Assembly (NCBI GenBank): GCA_963995505.1
Contig: OZ023190.1
Coordinates: 16,114,092 to 16,178,091 of the forward strand
Direction of reading: 5' to 3'
Source of the DNA: Hypericum androsaemum
Taxonomy: Eukaryota > Streptophyta > Magnoliopsida > Malpighiales > Hypericaceae
DNA: 64,000 nt
Part shown: positions 1 through 12,244 of the stretch, in pieces
How positions within the stretch are numbered: the stretch's first letter is position 1
Layout: each line of letters starts with the position of its first letter
The notes under the pieces: generated by a model
Told to the model about the DNA's origin: nothing
Databases searched by the model: none
Seen by the model: only the letters and a program-made list of their open reading frames with translations
Translations under genes and position numbers: made by a program

Positions 1-10
1 TTTCTTCCAG

Positions 11-1449
11 CCATGTTCTATTGGAAGTAATCTCTTCACAATAGAGAAGTTCGGTCTTGTTCAATATGTAAGCTCCTGAGATTCCTTATAGACCCTATGG
101 TTACGACTCTCTCAATTCCAATATTCTTGCTTTTAACTCAGATGATTCTGAAGACATTTTGCGCATTCTTGGCATTTCTGCTGGAGCTCCTGGGAGTTTA
201 TGGTGATGGGGAATTCAAGTGGTACTATGGGTAATTTCATACGACCTGCTCGAAAATATCCAGCAACCTCATTGTTCGGAGAATTTTGTTCTCTTGCTCG
301 TTGGTAGTTTTTCCCTTTTGGTATCTGCTGACTCAAATTGGCCTTTTGCAGTTATCCATACATAACTGTAGTTCTGAACTTCAGTCAGATGTGGGCATTA
401 TATTGCCTTGTGCAGTTTTACAACGTCACACATGAAAGACTTAAGTCGATAAGGCCACTCCCAAAGTTCATCAGCTTCAAGGCTATTGTCTTTGCCACAT
501 GGTGGCAGGGTGTGGGCATTGCATTGCTAAGTTTCTACAGGGTCCTGCCTAATGGAGGGAAGTTCCAGATAATACTTCAAGAATTTCTGGTTTGCGTCGA
601 AGTAAGTTGTTTTCAATCGAAAAAACATGGTTATTTTTCCTTCTTTATGCGTTTGGTGCAAAGAGATTGTGAAAAGCTTTCTACCTTGCTTTTATAAGTA
701 GAAGTTGTGACGTCTCTGGGTTAAAACCGTAGGAACTCCAAGTCAAATTTGCTCATTGGTTGAATTGCTTTTTTAACTTGTGCTGAACCTTGTTATATAC
801 ACGAGCAAGAATTTCCTCAGGAAACCTGTTTGTTTTGTTGGATGGCAGTTTACAACATGTGACGCAGCCCAAGCATGAACAGCAATTATATGGTTATTTC
901 ATGACAGCATATTCATGAGTCTACTATGGTTTGGCAGATGGCCATTGCAGCACTGGCTCATATGTTCGTGTTCTCGGCAGAACCTTATCAATACATCCCT
1001 TCTTCAAAGTATAAAAGAGTGATGGCCGAGACAACCAGAGCAGAAGTGAAGGTGGGGAAAGGGGATAGCAAGAAGCCAGCAATTATTGAAAGGACGGAAT
1101 TGCAGGTCGACTTTCCTGGAACAAGCGTCACTGAGAGTGTTCAAGACATCGTTGTCCAAGGAGGCCAATGTGTAAGTCCCCCACTATGCAGTTGAATGGT
1201 CGGAAAACATGTTTTTAAGTTTCGATCAACCCAGTCATTTAGAATCACGCTTCTGAAGAACAGGTCGTGAAGGACGTCGTGTTGACGATCAATCAAGCAA
1301 TAGGACCAGTTGAGAAGGGTGTGACAAAGATCCAAGAAACTTTCCGAAGGAAGTCGGATAGTTCAGAAGAGGAGGAAGAGGTCAACATTGAGGTGGAGGA
1401 GCACATTGAACAAACTATGGAAGGAAATCAGAGTCATGTCGATGTCTAA
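11..1449 (+). CDS. LAZ1-like DUF300 transmembrane protein, 3' part of gene
   Basis: Five exons can be joined: 11-67, 142-230, 352-601, 938-1171 and 1264-1449, all with GT-AG introns and consistent phase. They encode the last 271 residues or so; the 5' exons lie left of the window. Seen: the block beginning KFGLVQY/MILKTFCAFLAF, then GEFKWYYGYPYITVVLNFSQ, ALYCLVQFYNVTHE, FATWWQGVGIALL and HMFVFSAEPY, which is the conserved core of the LAZ1 / organic-solute-transporter-alpha (TMEM184) family, followed by an acidic soluble tail with an EEEEE run and stop at 1447-1449. Family knowledge: multi-pass membrane proteins of vacuolar and plasma membranes, linked in Arabidopsis LAZ1 to cell-death control and brassinosteroid signalling through tonoplast integrity. 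Family assignment is firm; which paralogue is not. Confidence 0.9.
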
Positions 1450-1657
1450 AGAGGAAAAGTACGCAAATTAAATGTTTAGTAACTCAATTAACAGCTTTGC
1501 TTGTTGATGCATGTTCACTTAGAGCAGTCGCATTTTTCTGAACTCCACATGGGTTTCATCTGTTACTTAACCAGGAAGAACTTGTGAGGCAAATCATATA
1601 CACAACCATACAAAAAGAATAATATACAAAAGCTAGGCGAAGAAGAAATCCTGCGGT

Positions 1658-4600
1658 TTAGCTTCCGTTGCTTCCTGAACAGCAAATTGCAGTGCAGCAC
1701 TCGAAGCAGCCGAACCAAGCCAACGCTGTACAACATTGCGTCAACACTATGGCGCATTGGTTATTCATCTTGGAGCAGCACTGGATGCAGCACATGCAAC
1801 AGCACCGGGTCCATATCTTGCCACAGCAACCTGATGCTGCTCGCAAAAAGACCTCGGCTGCTTCCGGCATCTTTGGTTCTTCAACACCCGGACGAGTATT
1901 GTCGGCGGTAGCGGCTAAGTTGCCGAAGCCCACACCCATTTTCTGCAGCAATATTTTCTCCGGGGTTTTGGGTGGTGACTGGAAGATAAAAGCAAAGTTA
2001 TAAGTATTCTTCTTCATAAGTAAGCTTCTCAAAGCAAAACACCTAAGATTAGTAGGATCATTGTTTATTAGTGTGCCATACCTTGTTAACTGCTGGAGAT
2101 TCTGAAGTCTGATTCGCGCACTCATTCTCAACTAACACCATGCGGGTATATTCGGACATGATTCCACTTTCTAAGCTCATGTTGGCAACCTTCCAGAGAG
2201 GAGAAGCATGTCAACCGAGTTGTAAGTCACTTTTGGGACCCTCATATTCGAGTTCGCAGAAAAGTTGCGAAGAATTTGAACAATAAGAACCATACTCGAC
2301 CGAGGATTCGATGCATTGGGACCCAAACAAGAGTTGCGTTCCACACCAACAACAGAAAGAGCGAGGGAAGAGAAGAAACAAACCTTGTTCTCAATCTCTT
2401 TGGACTCCGAAAACCACGCATGAGCTGTGAGCTGGTCAATGCATTGCGTTGCCAAAACCTATCAAATGAGCAAAATATTATTATGACAGACTTGCAACAT
2501 ATTCACAAGTAATCACACAGAAATAGTGAATTTCCTAGATTCCATCCAACTGTTCGGGTCTAGATGCTAAATAGAAATAAAAGCTACCTTGGGGAAAAAG
2601 TAAAGCAACAATGTATTCGAGTGTAACCATAAACCAAAACATAGCTTAGTGATGCAAAGAACATGGCACTGAATATTGATTAAGCGAGTCGATGAATAGT
2701 CATCCGTTACCTTGTCGAGGTTCAAATCCTTGGCCCTATGGAACTTTAGATCAAGAACAAGATCCTTGAGGTCTCCTAAGATGCCTCTAGCTTTCACAGT
2801 CTCTGGAAAGTTTCCTCGATATCTCCCAGAGACTATCAACGGGCTTTCGGATGAGAGGTCTGGAACATATGCAGGGAATATCTAGTAGAAATTTTGGAAA
2901 AGAATGCACGAGTTTAGATGAGTTAAATGAAGTATATGAATGAGGACTTTGAAGTAAAGGACGTATCACTAAAAGCTACCTCAACTTCGTCAAAAGAATC
3001 AAATGCATCGATGGATATATTTGCAAGGGCTGTAGACATAGCAATTTTAAGTAACTTCTGCATCTCGGATCCTATTGAATCTGACCAAAATGAACGAATA
3101 AAGAACCATTAGCACAAGAGATTTTTTTCATAAATAATCAAGAGTTTAATTAGAAGGCATCATCAAGGGGGCACATAATATGTACATCAAGAGGCACAAG
3201 AGATTTTTTTCATAAATAATCAAGAGTTTAATTAGAAGGCATCATCAAGGGGGCACATATGTACATCAAGAGGACCTATTACAATCCTCTAGAAAATCAA
3301 CAAAATCACTCACGATTCACCCAGAACCAATCAATGGGAGAAGAACAAAAATACTCCATGCTTGATCAACAAGTGGTGCGGGGACAAACCTCTATCATAA
3401 GCTGCACGATGTTGCCCCTTGCTAATCGTAGCAAGCATCCGCAAGAAATAGTGATTACAATATGAACCTGAAGTTTAGAAATGCCAACGGTAAGCATGGT
3501 CATCATCAAATATCACACAAAAGACTAGAACTTGCGCAGGACAGTGCTACCCTTAAAACAAGAAGGGAAGCTCACTACCCTTCTCTTATCCCTACATGCA
3601 CATGAGTAGAGACAAACTCATTCCCACTTGAAACAAATAAAACAATTCAGCCACTCTTGTCCACATTCCCATGACAAATAAAAAATGAAAACAAGTACAA
3701 AGATGGAACGAAAACAAACACCGAGAAAGTCTTCAATATCTGTCTTTGTTGCATTAATGCAAAAATAGAAGCTCGGGATTATATTACCTATCCCAAAAGT
3801 GTAAATCCGTGGGTGTATTGATCTTCCACCCGTTACGTGACTTTTAATAACATTACAAATGTGTCTTTCATCTTCAACAGATCCGTCTGTTACAAAGAAA
3901 ACAGTGGGAACTGAACCACGGGTATTTGACAACATCTCTATTGCCTGAAAGAATGAAAAACTCGAAAGTCAGCATCAAAAGAAAATTTTTAAGGTGGACC
4001 AAATACAAGGAAGCCATATTATTAAAAAAAAAAGATTAACTCACCTGAGTTAAAGGTTTCAGTATGTTTGTACTCCCTCCCACGACAAAGTTCATATCCA
4101 TCCACTGAACAGCCTTGTCAATGTTTGCCTCTGTAGCCAACTCCATAGACATTGAAAACAGATAGGTTTCCCCATTGAAGGCTATGATATTGAATGAATC
4201 TTTTGAATCGAAACTTTGGAGAGCTTCAAATACTGCATCCTTTGTTGCCTCAATAGGCTTCCCTTGCATGCTCCCGCTTATATCGATAACAAATACTATC
4301 TCTTTCCTGAATACCTATAATTTGGATATAAATCAGATAAAGAAAGGCCAAAAAGGGAGATATTGTACCAGAGATTACAAGATTAGAGGATGACAAACCT
4401 TCATACTTTTCTGATCTCCTGGAAAGAGATAAAAGCAAAACGTTTCCCGTTGATCCATATCGTGGACCGCTGGTGATTGCAAGAGCACACCACCAAATAT
4501 ATGACTTGAAGAAATCTAAAACGGACAACAGCATTTACATATCTCAAGGACCACTTAAAAGTTGAAATCAAAATGCATCTTGAATAGATTATTGTCGCAA

Positions 4601-5817
4601 GCCATATGCAGAAATCTATAATCAAAGTGCATGTGGTTCTTACACAATATGAGATCGCCAAATCTGCATTTCTCCAACTGAGAACTTCTGCTTCATAGGA
4701 AAAACTCAATTTCCCTGCTTCACGTTTCAGTTCCTAGAAAGATGCATTTAGATAAAATAAAGTCAACCTTGGAACTTTTAGAACCCACGAAGCAGGGGGC
4801 AAAGCAAACCTAATCGAAAAAATTTCCACCTTAAATGGATGGCTTGACGACTTGCAAACGATTGCAGATCCAGTGCCAGAGTTCACATTCAACTGTATCT
4901 TCTCCTTCTTCGGTAGTTTCTTGACAGCAGGGGTAACATAATCTGGAAAACTGAATGGCACAACCAGCGAGAACTCTCCGCTTCTGTACAACAACTTTTG
5001 CACCCAACTGACCTTAATTGAAATGTTGGAACCACCATAAACCTGGAAAAATGTAGACAACAACGAGAAAGTTAAACGAGACCGACCGGCCTTTAGCTCA
5101 CCAAAACCCTACTCCAACTGTAATCCCTCAATCACATCACAGGGAGGAGTCAAACATTACCTTGGGAATTGTTAGAGTGAAAATATGGGGCTTCAAGAAT
5201 CCACCAGATTCCAGCCGGTGCACCTCCTCCTTCTCCGAATCCTTCTTGTCGCTCAACCCAGTCAACTCGACCGAATAGACCTTCCTAGGGACCTCAACCT
5301 CAAGACCTAGAATGGAACCCTGTTAGCCAAATAATGCTACCATTTGAGAAAACACGAACAGGCTGCAAAACTCCATAAGTAAATAATAAATGAAAGGGAT
5401 TCAAAACTATACCTGCTCGCCCACGGGGATGGCGATTCGGCAATCGCAGCTCTTGCTCCCCATGACGCAGTGGACGCGCCACGCGGCGGAGAGGGACACG
5501 GTGGCTGTGTCGAGGAACGTGTCGACGTGGATCTCGACGCGGCTCATGGGAAGGGGGATAAGGGCCGGGGGGTCGCACCTGCCGTGCACGTGGGGCTGGT
5601 AGCTGGGGATGTCCGGGTTGTCCACGATGGACGGGTCCTGGACCACCGCATACGCCATGGGGGAGGTCGGGAGGTGCTGGGCCCCACCGCCGGACTTTTC
5701 CATCGCCGCCACGTGCCTCGGAGGCGCCGCCGCGGCCACCGCCCTGTCCTTCCCGAAGTAGAGCCGCTTCGCGAGCTTCAGCCCGTCCTCCACCGACCGC
5801 GAGAACTCCTCCGCCAT
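1658..5817 (-). CDS. vWA-domain protein, inter-alpha-trypsin-inhibitor heavy-chain-like, Cys-rich C-terminus
   Basis: Thirteen exons on the minus strand: 5413-5817, 5161-5319, 4830-5042, 4644-4733, 4399-4515, 4045-4314, 3788-3944, 3390-3467, 2980-3071, 2711-2881, 2384-2458, 2082-2189 and 1658-1978. They sum to 2256 nt (751 residues). Exon 1 starts at ATG 5817 (MAEEFSRSVEDGLKLAKRL). The N-terminal third resembles the VIT-type region. The vWA domain begins near residue 329 and carries a full MIDAS motif, DISGS at 339-343, then FFVTDGSV and YTFGIG. The last exon ends in a tail where CC and CCC clusters repeat (CCCMCCIQCC and further pairs). The length and tail match the Arabidopsis At1g19110 type. 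Vertebrate relatives are secreted; no signal peptide is visible here, so the protein is probably cytosolic or palmitoylated at the membrane through the Cys tail (inference). The biochemical role is unknown. Confidence 0.9.
3112..3268. repeat. ~80-bp tandem duplication inside an intron
   Basis: Two consecutive copies starting at 3112 and 3194 share GCACAAGAGATTTTTTTCAT and the following 60 bases (ending at CATCAAGAGG). They lie in the intron between the exons 3390-3467 and 2980-3071 of the vWA gene, so the coding sequence is unaffected. Confidence 0.85.
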
Positions 5818-6988
5818 CTCGGCCTCGTTTTAGGAAACGTTAATAAATAAATTAATAATCAATTATAAGCGAAATTGGGAGGAACGGGAGGAGGAGGAGG
5901 GAATGAAGGGATGGGGATCGGGTTGGCTCCTCTCTTCTTCTTGTTAATGGAGTTTTAACTTTTTTTGGGTCGGTTTTCGTAAGGGTCGAGCTGATAGGAC
6001 GAATGGTGGAGCGACACGTGGCGGTGCCGCCTGAGAAGTCGTTGGAAGCAGTCTCAGTGAAGGAGGGTAACGGGAAGAAAATGGACCGTTGTCGTTGGGG
6101 AGTCAAATGTATTGTCTGATGTGCTTCGAATGGACCGTTAGAAGCGACTGGCTTGGGGTGGGCCCTACACGCTGTGTTTGCCAGCCTGGCAAACTGCCAA
6201 TAGCGCGAGCTCTCTCCCGCTCTTATTCATGATCTTTTTCCAATCTTTATTTTTTCAAAAGATAAATTTTACGTGATTTGAACCTATGCTTTAGCCAAAC
6301 CCTATTATTTGTATATTGTTAGAGATGATCATTCCTAAATAGATTAAAAGATGCTCGACTTGAGTACTAAAAATCTACTAAAAAAAAAAACTCTCATTGT
6401 TAAGAAGAAATATCCATGCACATCGCTGCCAATTGGAGATTTGCACGAGCAATGACACGAATATCAAATTGTATGTTTGTTATAAGAAGGAAACGACAAC
6501 GTTAGATCTTCTTAAATAAAGCTAGAATCTCTTTAACAAAATTTAATACGATCTTATTTTAACCGCGTTCTTCTTCGTTCTACTTCTTCAATCGCCTTCT
6601 TTCCTCTCTACTGATCCTTCAAACCCAGCTCCCTCCAAATCCATCACCAATACAATAATAACCAAGGATCCTAAATCCTAAGCTCTTACAGTTATCGAAG
6701 TACAGTTCCTCCGGTGCTCGACGTCCACAAGGAAATCTCCGATTCCGAAGCCTTGTCCACGGCAAGTGAATCTGCTATGAAGTTTGATAATGTGGTAGAA
6801 ATGAAATGCTGCTCAACATGTAAACTCGTGCAGTACTGATGCGTGCCTAGTATGTACGCACGAATCATGGTGCCAGAACCTCTTCCGCTAGAGGAAGCGA
6901 ATGCACATTCACGCACCTAGATCGATTTGTGGCAACTCCATCTATTGGTGATGATTGAACCATTCAAATGATCTTCCATGTTACGGAA
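5818..6988. other. Intergenic: vWA promoter and TBL 3' flank
   Basis: No supported gene. The part next to 5817 is the 5' UTR and promoter of the vWA gene, with a purine-rich GGAGG stretch around 5880-5905. The part next to 6989 is the 3' UTR side of the TBL gene. The short ORFs here have no recognisable protein signature. Confidence 0.6.
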
Positions 6989-9625
6989 TCATACACTCTG
7001 CGCAGCTGACATTGAACTAAGATGCCCAAAAAGGAGTTCATTCCATGTATCAGGAACACCAGGTAGACACCAATGCAAGCAATCCTGCATTCCCGGTGCT
7101 GCTTTGAGGCTGTACTTAGATATGTGTCCTTCGTCTCTTAGCTGAGATAGGGCTGTTATATCCAACAGCTTAACCGCTGTTCCCTTCACTGCACTGGCGG
7201 CATCTTCATCACTCGACTCGTCTTGAAGCAGTTCCTTCCCAATGGAGGTAGGGGTTGCGTTATCACAGCTTCCCCCAGTGTTCCAGTCCCCATTTACAAA
7301 ATGCCTAGGTGAAATGCTCCGATAGAAAGCTTTCAAGTGCGGGTGTTTCGGGAGCTGGGAATTGACCCAGCGGACAATGCTGTGCATGGTAAATTTTTTG
7401 GCCTCTGCAACCATTGCCAGCTTCCTATCTGTGTTTGGCTTACCTCCAACATACATGACCCAACGGTTTCCGCTAATTTTCCCTTGATTCCAATGATGCC
7501 CAGTGTTAAGAACTAGGACATCTATGCCTGGCAGATACCTTCTCAAAAAAGATGGTGGCTGGTCCAAATGCATGGCATAATTCGTGACTGGGTTAGTAAT
7601 ATTGATAGGTTCTAGGTTGCACAGGCAAGCTGACCAGTAATAGAGGACCGTGGTATTGGTACTTGGAAACCGATAAGCCCACCCATCAGGGCGAACAGCA
7701 TGTTTAGCTTTGACAAGTCCATACTTGTGGCCCACATTAATCACATCAAGCCTCTCCTCACCTCCTGTGAGCATGCACATAAGAGACTGGAACTGCTGTC
7801 TACCCAATGAATCTCCAACAATAGCAACCGTCTTGTCTTTCATCCTGACGTACATGAATTCAGTGATTAAAAAGCAAATAGCATAACATATCAGCACATT
7901 TTACCATATGTTAAATGTTAATGCATCAAATATAGGTAGTGACCTATACTAGGAGGTGTGGCCAGTAACTTAAGTCTCTATGGGCCAAACCGCCAAACAG
8001 GGTGTACAAGATGAAACTTCGACCTCCCAAGTAACCAGTTGCAAAGAGAATGAAAAAATTGGATAAAAGAAGAAGTCTTCATATCTACCCTATTATAAAA
8101 CCTAATTGACTGTTCTGATAAGCAGCACATCTAGTCACTAGGTCTACCAATACCAAAAAATGGCATTAGCAAAGGTCTTCAACTATGGGACACCGGATAA
8201 GATACGGAGAAGGTGAATCAAGTTCATGAGTGCTAGAAAGGTTTGACCAGTCTACTCACTGCTTGAAGCTATTGGCATCTCTGTCAAGTAACTCAAAGAA
8301 TGTAAGATGATAATACCTTTTAAGAAACTTGGACGGTTCAAAGTCTTCCATTTGACAGTTTTTTGGTTGCCACCTTAGCTTTTCATAGGTAAAATCCTGC
8401 CGTTGCATCATTCTACAAGCCCACATCGACGACAGCCATTGCTTACAACCAAATCCAGAGTACAGAGGCAGTTTATCATCTATGACCCATTTTCCTTTGG
8501 CATAGTTGCAGGCTGAATAATGGACCGTACGATTATAATCACAAGATAAAAGGATGCATAACTTCAAAAAGGAAAAGGGAAAAGGACACATTATGCTAAT
8601 GTTGGATTAAGGGAAATTAAAAAACACCACTTGGAATATTCAAGAAAGCAGTTTAGTAAGTCACAAATGCAACAGAGGGGGCTGAAGAAAAGTGCCCAGA
8701 AATGATCCAAAATACAAGCTACAGCACCAACCACGAAGACAAACATAACATCATTCAGATGTCTAGTAAACAGCACAGACCAATTCACCTAGCCGAAATG
8801 AGTAATCAAGCATTTCTACTGTCTTACACAATAATACACCTCAATGATAGATTCATATCCGTGCACTTACTTGACTTTCATGACGACACCATAAGCAAAC
8901 ATCAAGTAAGCAAAGACCACCCACCCTGTGCTCTCAAGAGTTACTAACCTTCCTTGTTCGCTTGTTCTTCTCTCGTCATCGAGATGTTTGAATTTGCATT
9001 TCTTGTTGCTGGTGCCTCTTCAGAGATCTCTTTCACTGAATTCCTGGTTTGTTCACCTAAGATCTGGCCATGCTTCTCTTCTCCTCTGTTTTCTTCTTTC
9101 AAACTCGCCAAACTCTCCGAGGTAGCATCTTTCACTTCCTCTACAGTCTGGCTGTGCTTCCCTTCCTCTGCTTCCAGAACTGTGGAACTCTCCAAGGGGA
9201 CATCTTTAACTTCCCCTAAAGATTGTTTACTTTTACCTTCCTCTTCTTCAAGACTTGAGGGACTCCCTGATGAAACATCTTTTACAACCTCCGCAACAGG
9301 TTTGCCTTCCATTTTCCCATCTATCAGGCAACACAATAACTAACCATCAAAACAAAGATGCTAAGTCCAATCCAACAAGGACTAACCGCTAAAATTCCAG
9401 CGAAATTGAGCTGAAAAATCGGACAACTGCATCTCAACGGGAACAATAAGAGTTGATCGTTATGATAATAGTACCTGAAAGCACCTGGATCATGTCGTTG
9501 GGCTGAGGCACAGTGACCATGAGGGGATTTCTCTCCCATGTCCATAAAACGACAGTTGCACAAACCAGAGCGATAAAAAGCAACGACAGTTCCTTCCCCC
9601 TGTACCTAAACTGCCCTCCCTTCAT
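6989..9625 (-). CDS. Trichome birefringence-like (TBL) protein, polysaccharide O-acetyltransferase type
   Basis: Four exons on the minus strand, 9475-9625, 8949-9320, 8317-8512 and 6989-7844, total 1575 nt (524 residues). I chose ATG 9625 because it opens with [20 protein letters not shown], a short cytosolic stretch plus one signal-anchor helix typical of Golgi type II proteins. Exon 2 is a low-complexity E/K/S-rich stem with loosely repeated GEVKDV/EEVKDA units. Exon 3 is the Cys-rich PMR5N domain ([26 protein letters not shown]). Exon 4 is the PC-esterase domain with the GDS nucleophile motif at residues 250-252 and the DxxH pair at D494/H497 (DCLHWCLPG). Family knowledge: TBL proteins O-acetylate xylan, mannan or pectin in the Golgi. 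The long stem and termini fit the TBL14-16 group, but the polymer substrate cannot be read from sequence. Confidence 0.92.
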
Positions 9626-10227
9626 CCCTAAAATCAATTCACTTCCAAAAAACAGAATCAGAAAAAAAAAGGGGAAAAATGCAGAATATAGAAACAAAAC
9701 ACCTCCACCACATTCATCCATCCAATTCAATAAAGATCGAGAGAAACAAAATATCACGGATATTCTGAAATAGGAAACCGCAAAACAAAACGGCCGCGTT
9801 TATTAATTTCTCCCTCTCTTCCTTTCACAAGCAAAATTGCTCAAAGATGTAAAGCAGTGAGCCGACGGATCCAACGGTGGAGATTCAGTTGCGGAGATGG
9901 AAACTGCACCTGATCGCTGCTCCTCCTCGGATCGAGGATATCCAGGTCGCGTTAATTGTGTAACCGTCTCCTTCGCTGATGAAGTTGAAGCGTCAGAGGA
10001 AAGAGAGGAGCGAGGAAGGAAAGAGGAGGGAGGGAGACAGTCGCCTCGGCGTCGACAATAAGCGAGGTGCGAGCCAAGATTTTGATCTTTTAATATAGAT
10101 TAATTAATTAATTAAATAAGGGACAGACAATAGTAGATTGTTATGTGTTGTTCTCAATTTTTTTTATTTTTGAGAGGGCACCTATGATGGGAGCCTGTTG
10201 AGTGGTGGAGTTGACATGAGGGAGGAA
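9626..10227. other. Intergenic: TBL promoter and 5' UTR
   Basis: No gene seen. A GA-rich block (9995-10040 on the plus strand) lies about 380 bp upstream of the TBL start codon. No clear TATA box. Confidence 0.5.
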
Positions 10228-11441
10228 TTAAAATGTCGGGAAGAAAATAATCTTTCAGACTCTAAATATTAAAAAGTAAATTAGCAATTTTTTTATTTGA
10301 CTTAATCGACGATTTAATTCATCTAATTTTAAAAAATATTCTGACATTCTTTTTTTAATTTTATTATACTTTAGAATCTCTGGTGTCGGAATATTCAGAT
10401 TTCTTCGACGAAAAGCTACTTAAAATGACAAAAATACCCCTATTTATCTTCTTCAACCTCAAGAACCAAGAATACTCAATTAATTGTTCCACCCAAAAAA
10501 AATGCTCAATTAATTTCACCCAATTAAATTTAGTGAAGCAATTAGAACACCCAATTAATTTTTTCTGGTTTCAATTATAGAGACCCAAAAAAGTCTTCTC
10601 CGGCATGCATTGAACAGCTGACCTCATCAATTTTGACAACGACTACTCCTTCCTCCCTCCTCCGGGGAGTAGCCGGCGCCGTCGACAATGTCTTCTTCCC
10701 CCGCAACAGCAGCTCCTCCGATTCGGACAGGTCGATGCCGAGGAGACATGGAGGCGACATCTTCGAGTACACCCCAAGTGGGCCGCTGCGACGACGACTC
10801 CCTCCTCTCCTAGCCCCTTCCCGACCTCTACCAGATCCAGGCCTCCCCGATCCCCTCACGCCTCCCCTACCCCCTTCCATTCACCTCCCTCCTCCCCGAT
10901 GCCGCCACTGCCTCTGTCTGGACCGCCTACTGCGACGGCCGCATCTGCTGCCGGAAGGCCTCCTCCGCTTGGGCTTTCAAGGAATGCCTCTTTTGGGTTG
11001 CCCACCGCGGCCCCCGTCCTCTCTCTCCTCTTCTCCACTTACGGTCTCTCTCTAAAGCTATTCTAGAGACCCGAAAAAGGTCTCTCTCCCCTTTAAATTA
11101 ATTGAGTTGTTCGATTAATTTGATTTCTTTGTGTTTATTTGGTGGTGTGTTCTTGGTTTTTTTTTGAGAGAGTGTTCTTGGTTCTTGAGGTTGAAAAAGA
11201 TAAAGGGGTATTTTTGTCATTTTAAGTAGTTTTTTATCGGAGAAAATCGAATATTACGATGCCAGAAATCTCAAAGTATAATAAATCAAAGATGGAAGAT
11301 GTGAAATTTTAAGTATAATAAATCAAAGATGGAAGATGTGAAATTTTTTTAAAAACTAGAGGAACTAAATCGTCAATTAAGTTAAACAAAAAATGTACTA
11401 CAGTAATTTGTCCAATATTAAACCTTACCCCGAAAAAAATT
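10228..11441. mobile_element. MULE-like element with long imperfect terminal inverted repeats and a GC-rich cargo
   Basis: The left arm (about 10262-10600) and right arm (about 11060-11420) are inverted copies. For example ACTACTTAAAATGACAAAAA followed by TACCCC lies on the left strand and its complement near 11205-11230, and TCAACCTCAAGAACCAAGAA is shared. The right arm has an extra internal 35-bp duplication (11273-11345). The direct repeat GGGAGGAA flanks at 10220-10227 and 11442-11449, a plausible 8-9 bp target-site duplication; the outermost tips align poorly, so ends are approximate. No transposase is present. The arm length suggests Mutator-type, but an 8-bp duplication would also fit hAT. 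Confidence 0.7.
10600..11057. pseudogene. Captured GC-rich gene fragment inside the element
   Basis: The interior between the inverted arms is strongly GC-rich and coding-like, unlike the AT-rich arms. The plus strand holds interrupted frames including one with SVWTAYCDGRICCRKASSAW near the 3' side. I do not recognise the parent gene. Abrupt composition change plus flanking inverted repeats is the usual picture of gene-fragment capture (Pack-MULE). It could also be simply the element's own interior. Confidence 0.5.
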
Positions 11442-11449
11442 GGGAGGAA

Positions 11450-12244
11450 GATTAGTCGGTGTGTTATTTATTGTACTATTGGATTTGGTGGTTGGAAACC
11501 CGTGCTTATAAGTGTCACATCATTAATCGGTGATTAAAGAACTCTGGCGGTCTTGTGTCCACGTCCCCAATTCTCTGCGTGTACCTTTGTTTAGTATCTG
11601 TTGCGGTAAGTGCGAGTATACCTACTTTTAACAACTTACAAACTACGGACCAGGCAACTGTTGGCCCGAAATTGGATAACTCCGAAATAAAAACTTGAAT
11701 TGAAATTTTGATTAAAGATAAATTTATTAGAAGAGCCGCGCAAATTAAAATAAACAGCGTTAAGATGTGGAATTGCGTTGGTCACGGTGGAATGACTAGA
11801 TCGTCCAAGTCACGAAGAAACGATAAAATATTAACATCATATAATATAAGTTGCCACTACAATATTAGCGTGATTTTTTAATACCTAAATTATAGATTCG
11901 ATTCGAGTGAAAAAATTTACTATACAAATTTTCCTAAATATTTTTGAAGTACGAGGGAGCATAGCGTCCATTTTCCTAAATCCAGACGCTATGTCACAGT
12001 TTCTCACCCGACCGTTATAATTTAATGAAAAAATAAATGGAAAAAAGACCGATTGGAATTTCAGGATCTGGCGATTCCATTTCTCGCCTACGAGGAAGCG
12101 CGCGCCGCCAGAAGAGGAAAAGCGCTAATATAACCGTTAAAAACAAATTAGAGAGAAGCCAAGGCGGTTAACAATTGGAGCGAGCAATAGAGGGCGGAGG
12201 ATCAGAGATTCCCGATCGCCGACTCTCTCTGACCGGCGGTTCCA
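11450..12244. other. Intergenic upstream of the MTNA pseudogene
   Basis: No gene seen. It contains the presumed former promoter and 5' UTR of the methylthioribose-1-phosphate isomerase locus (start codon context CCAATGGCGGCC at 12241-12252). Confidence 0.5.
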
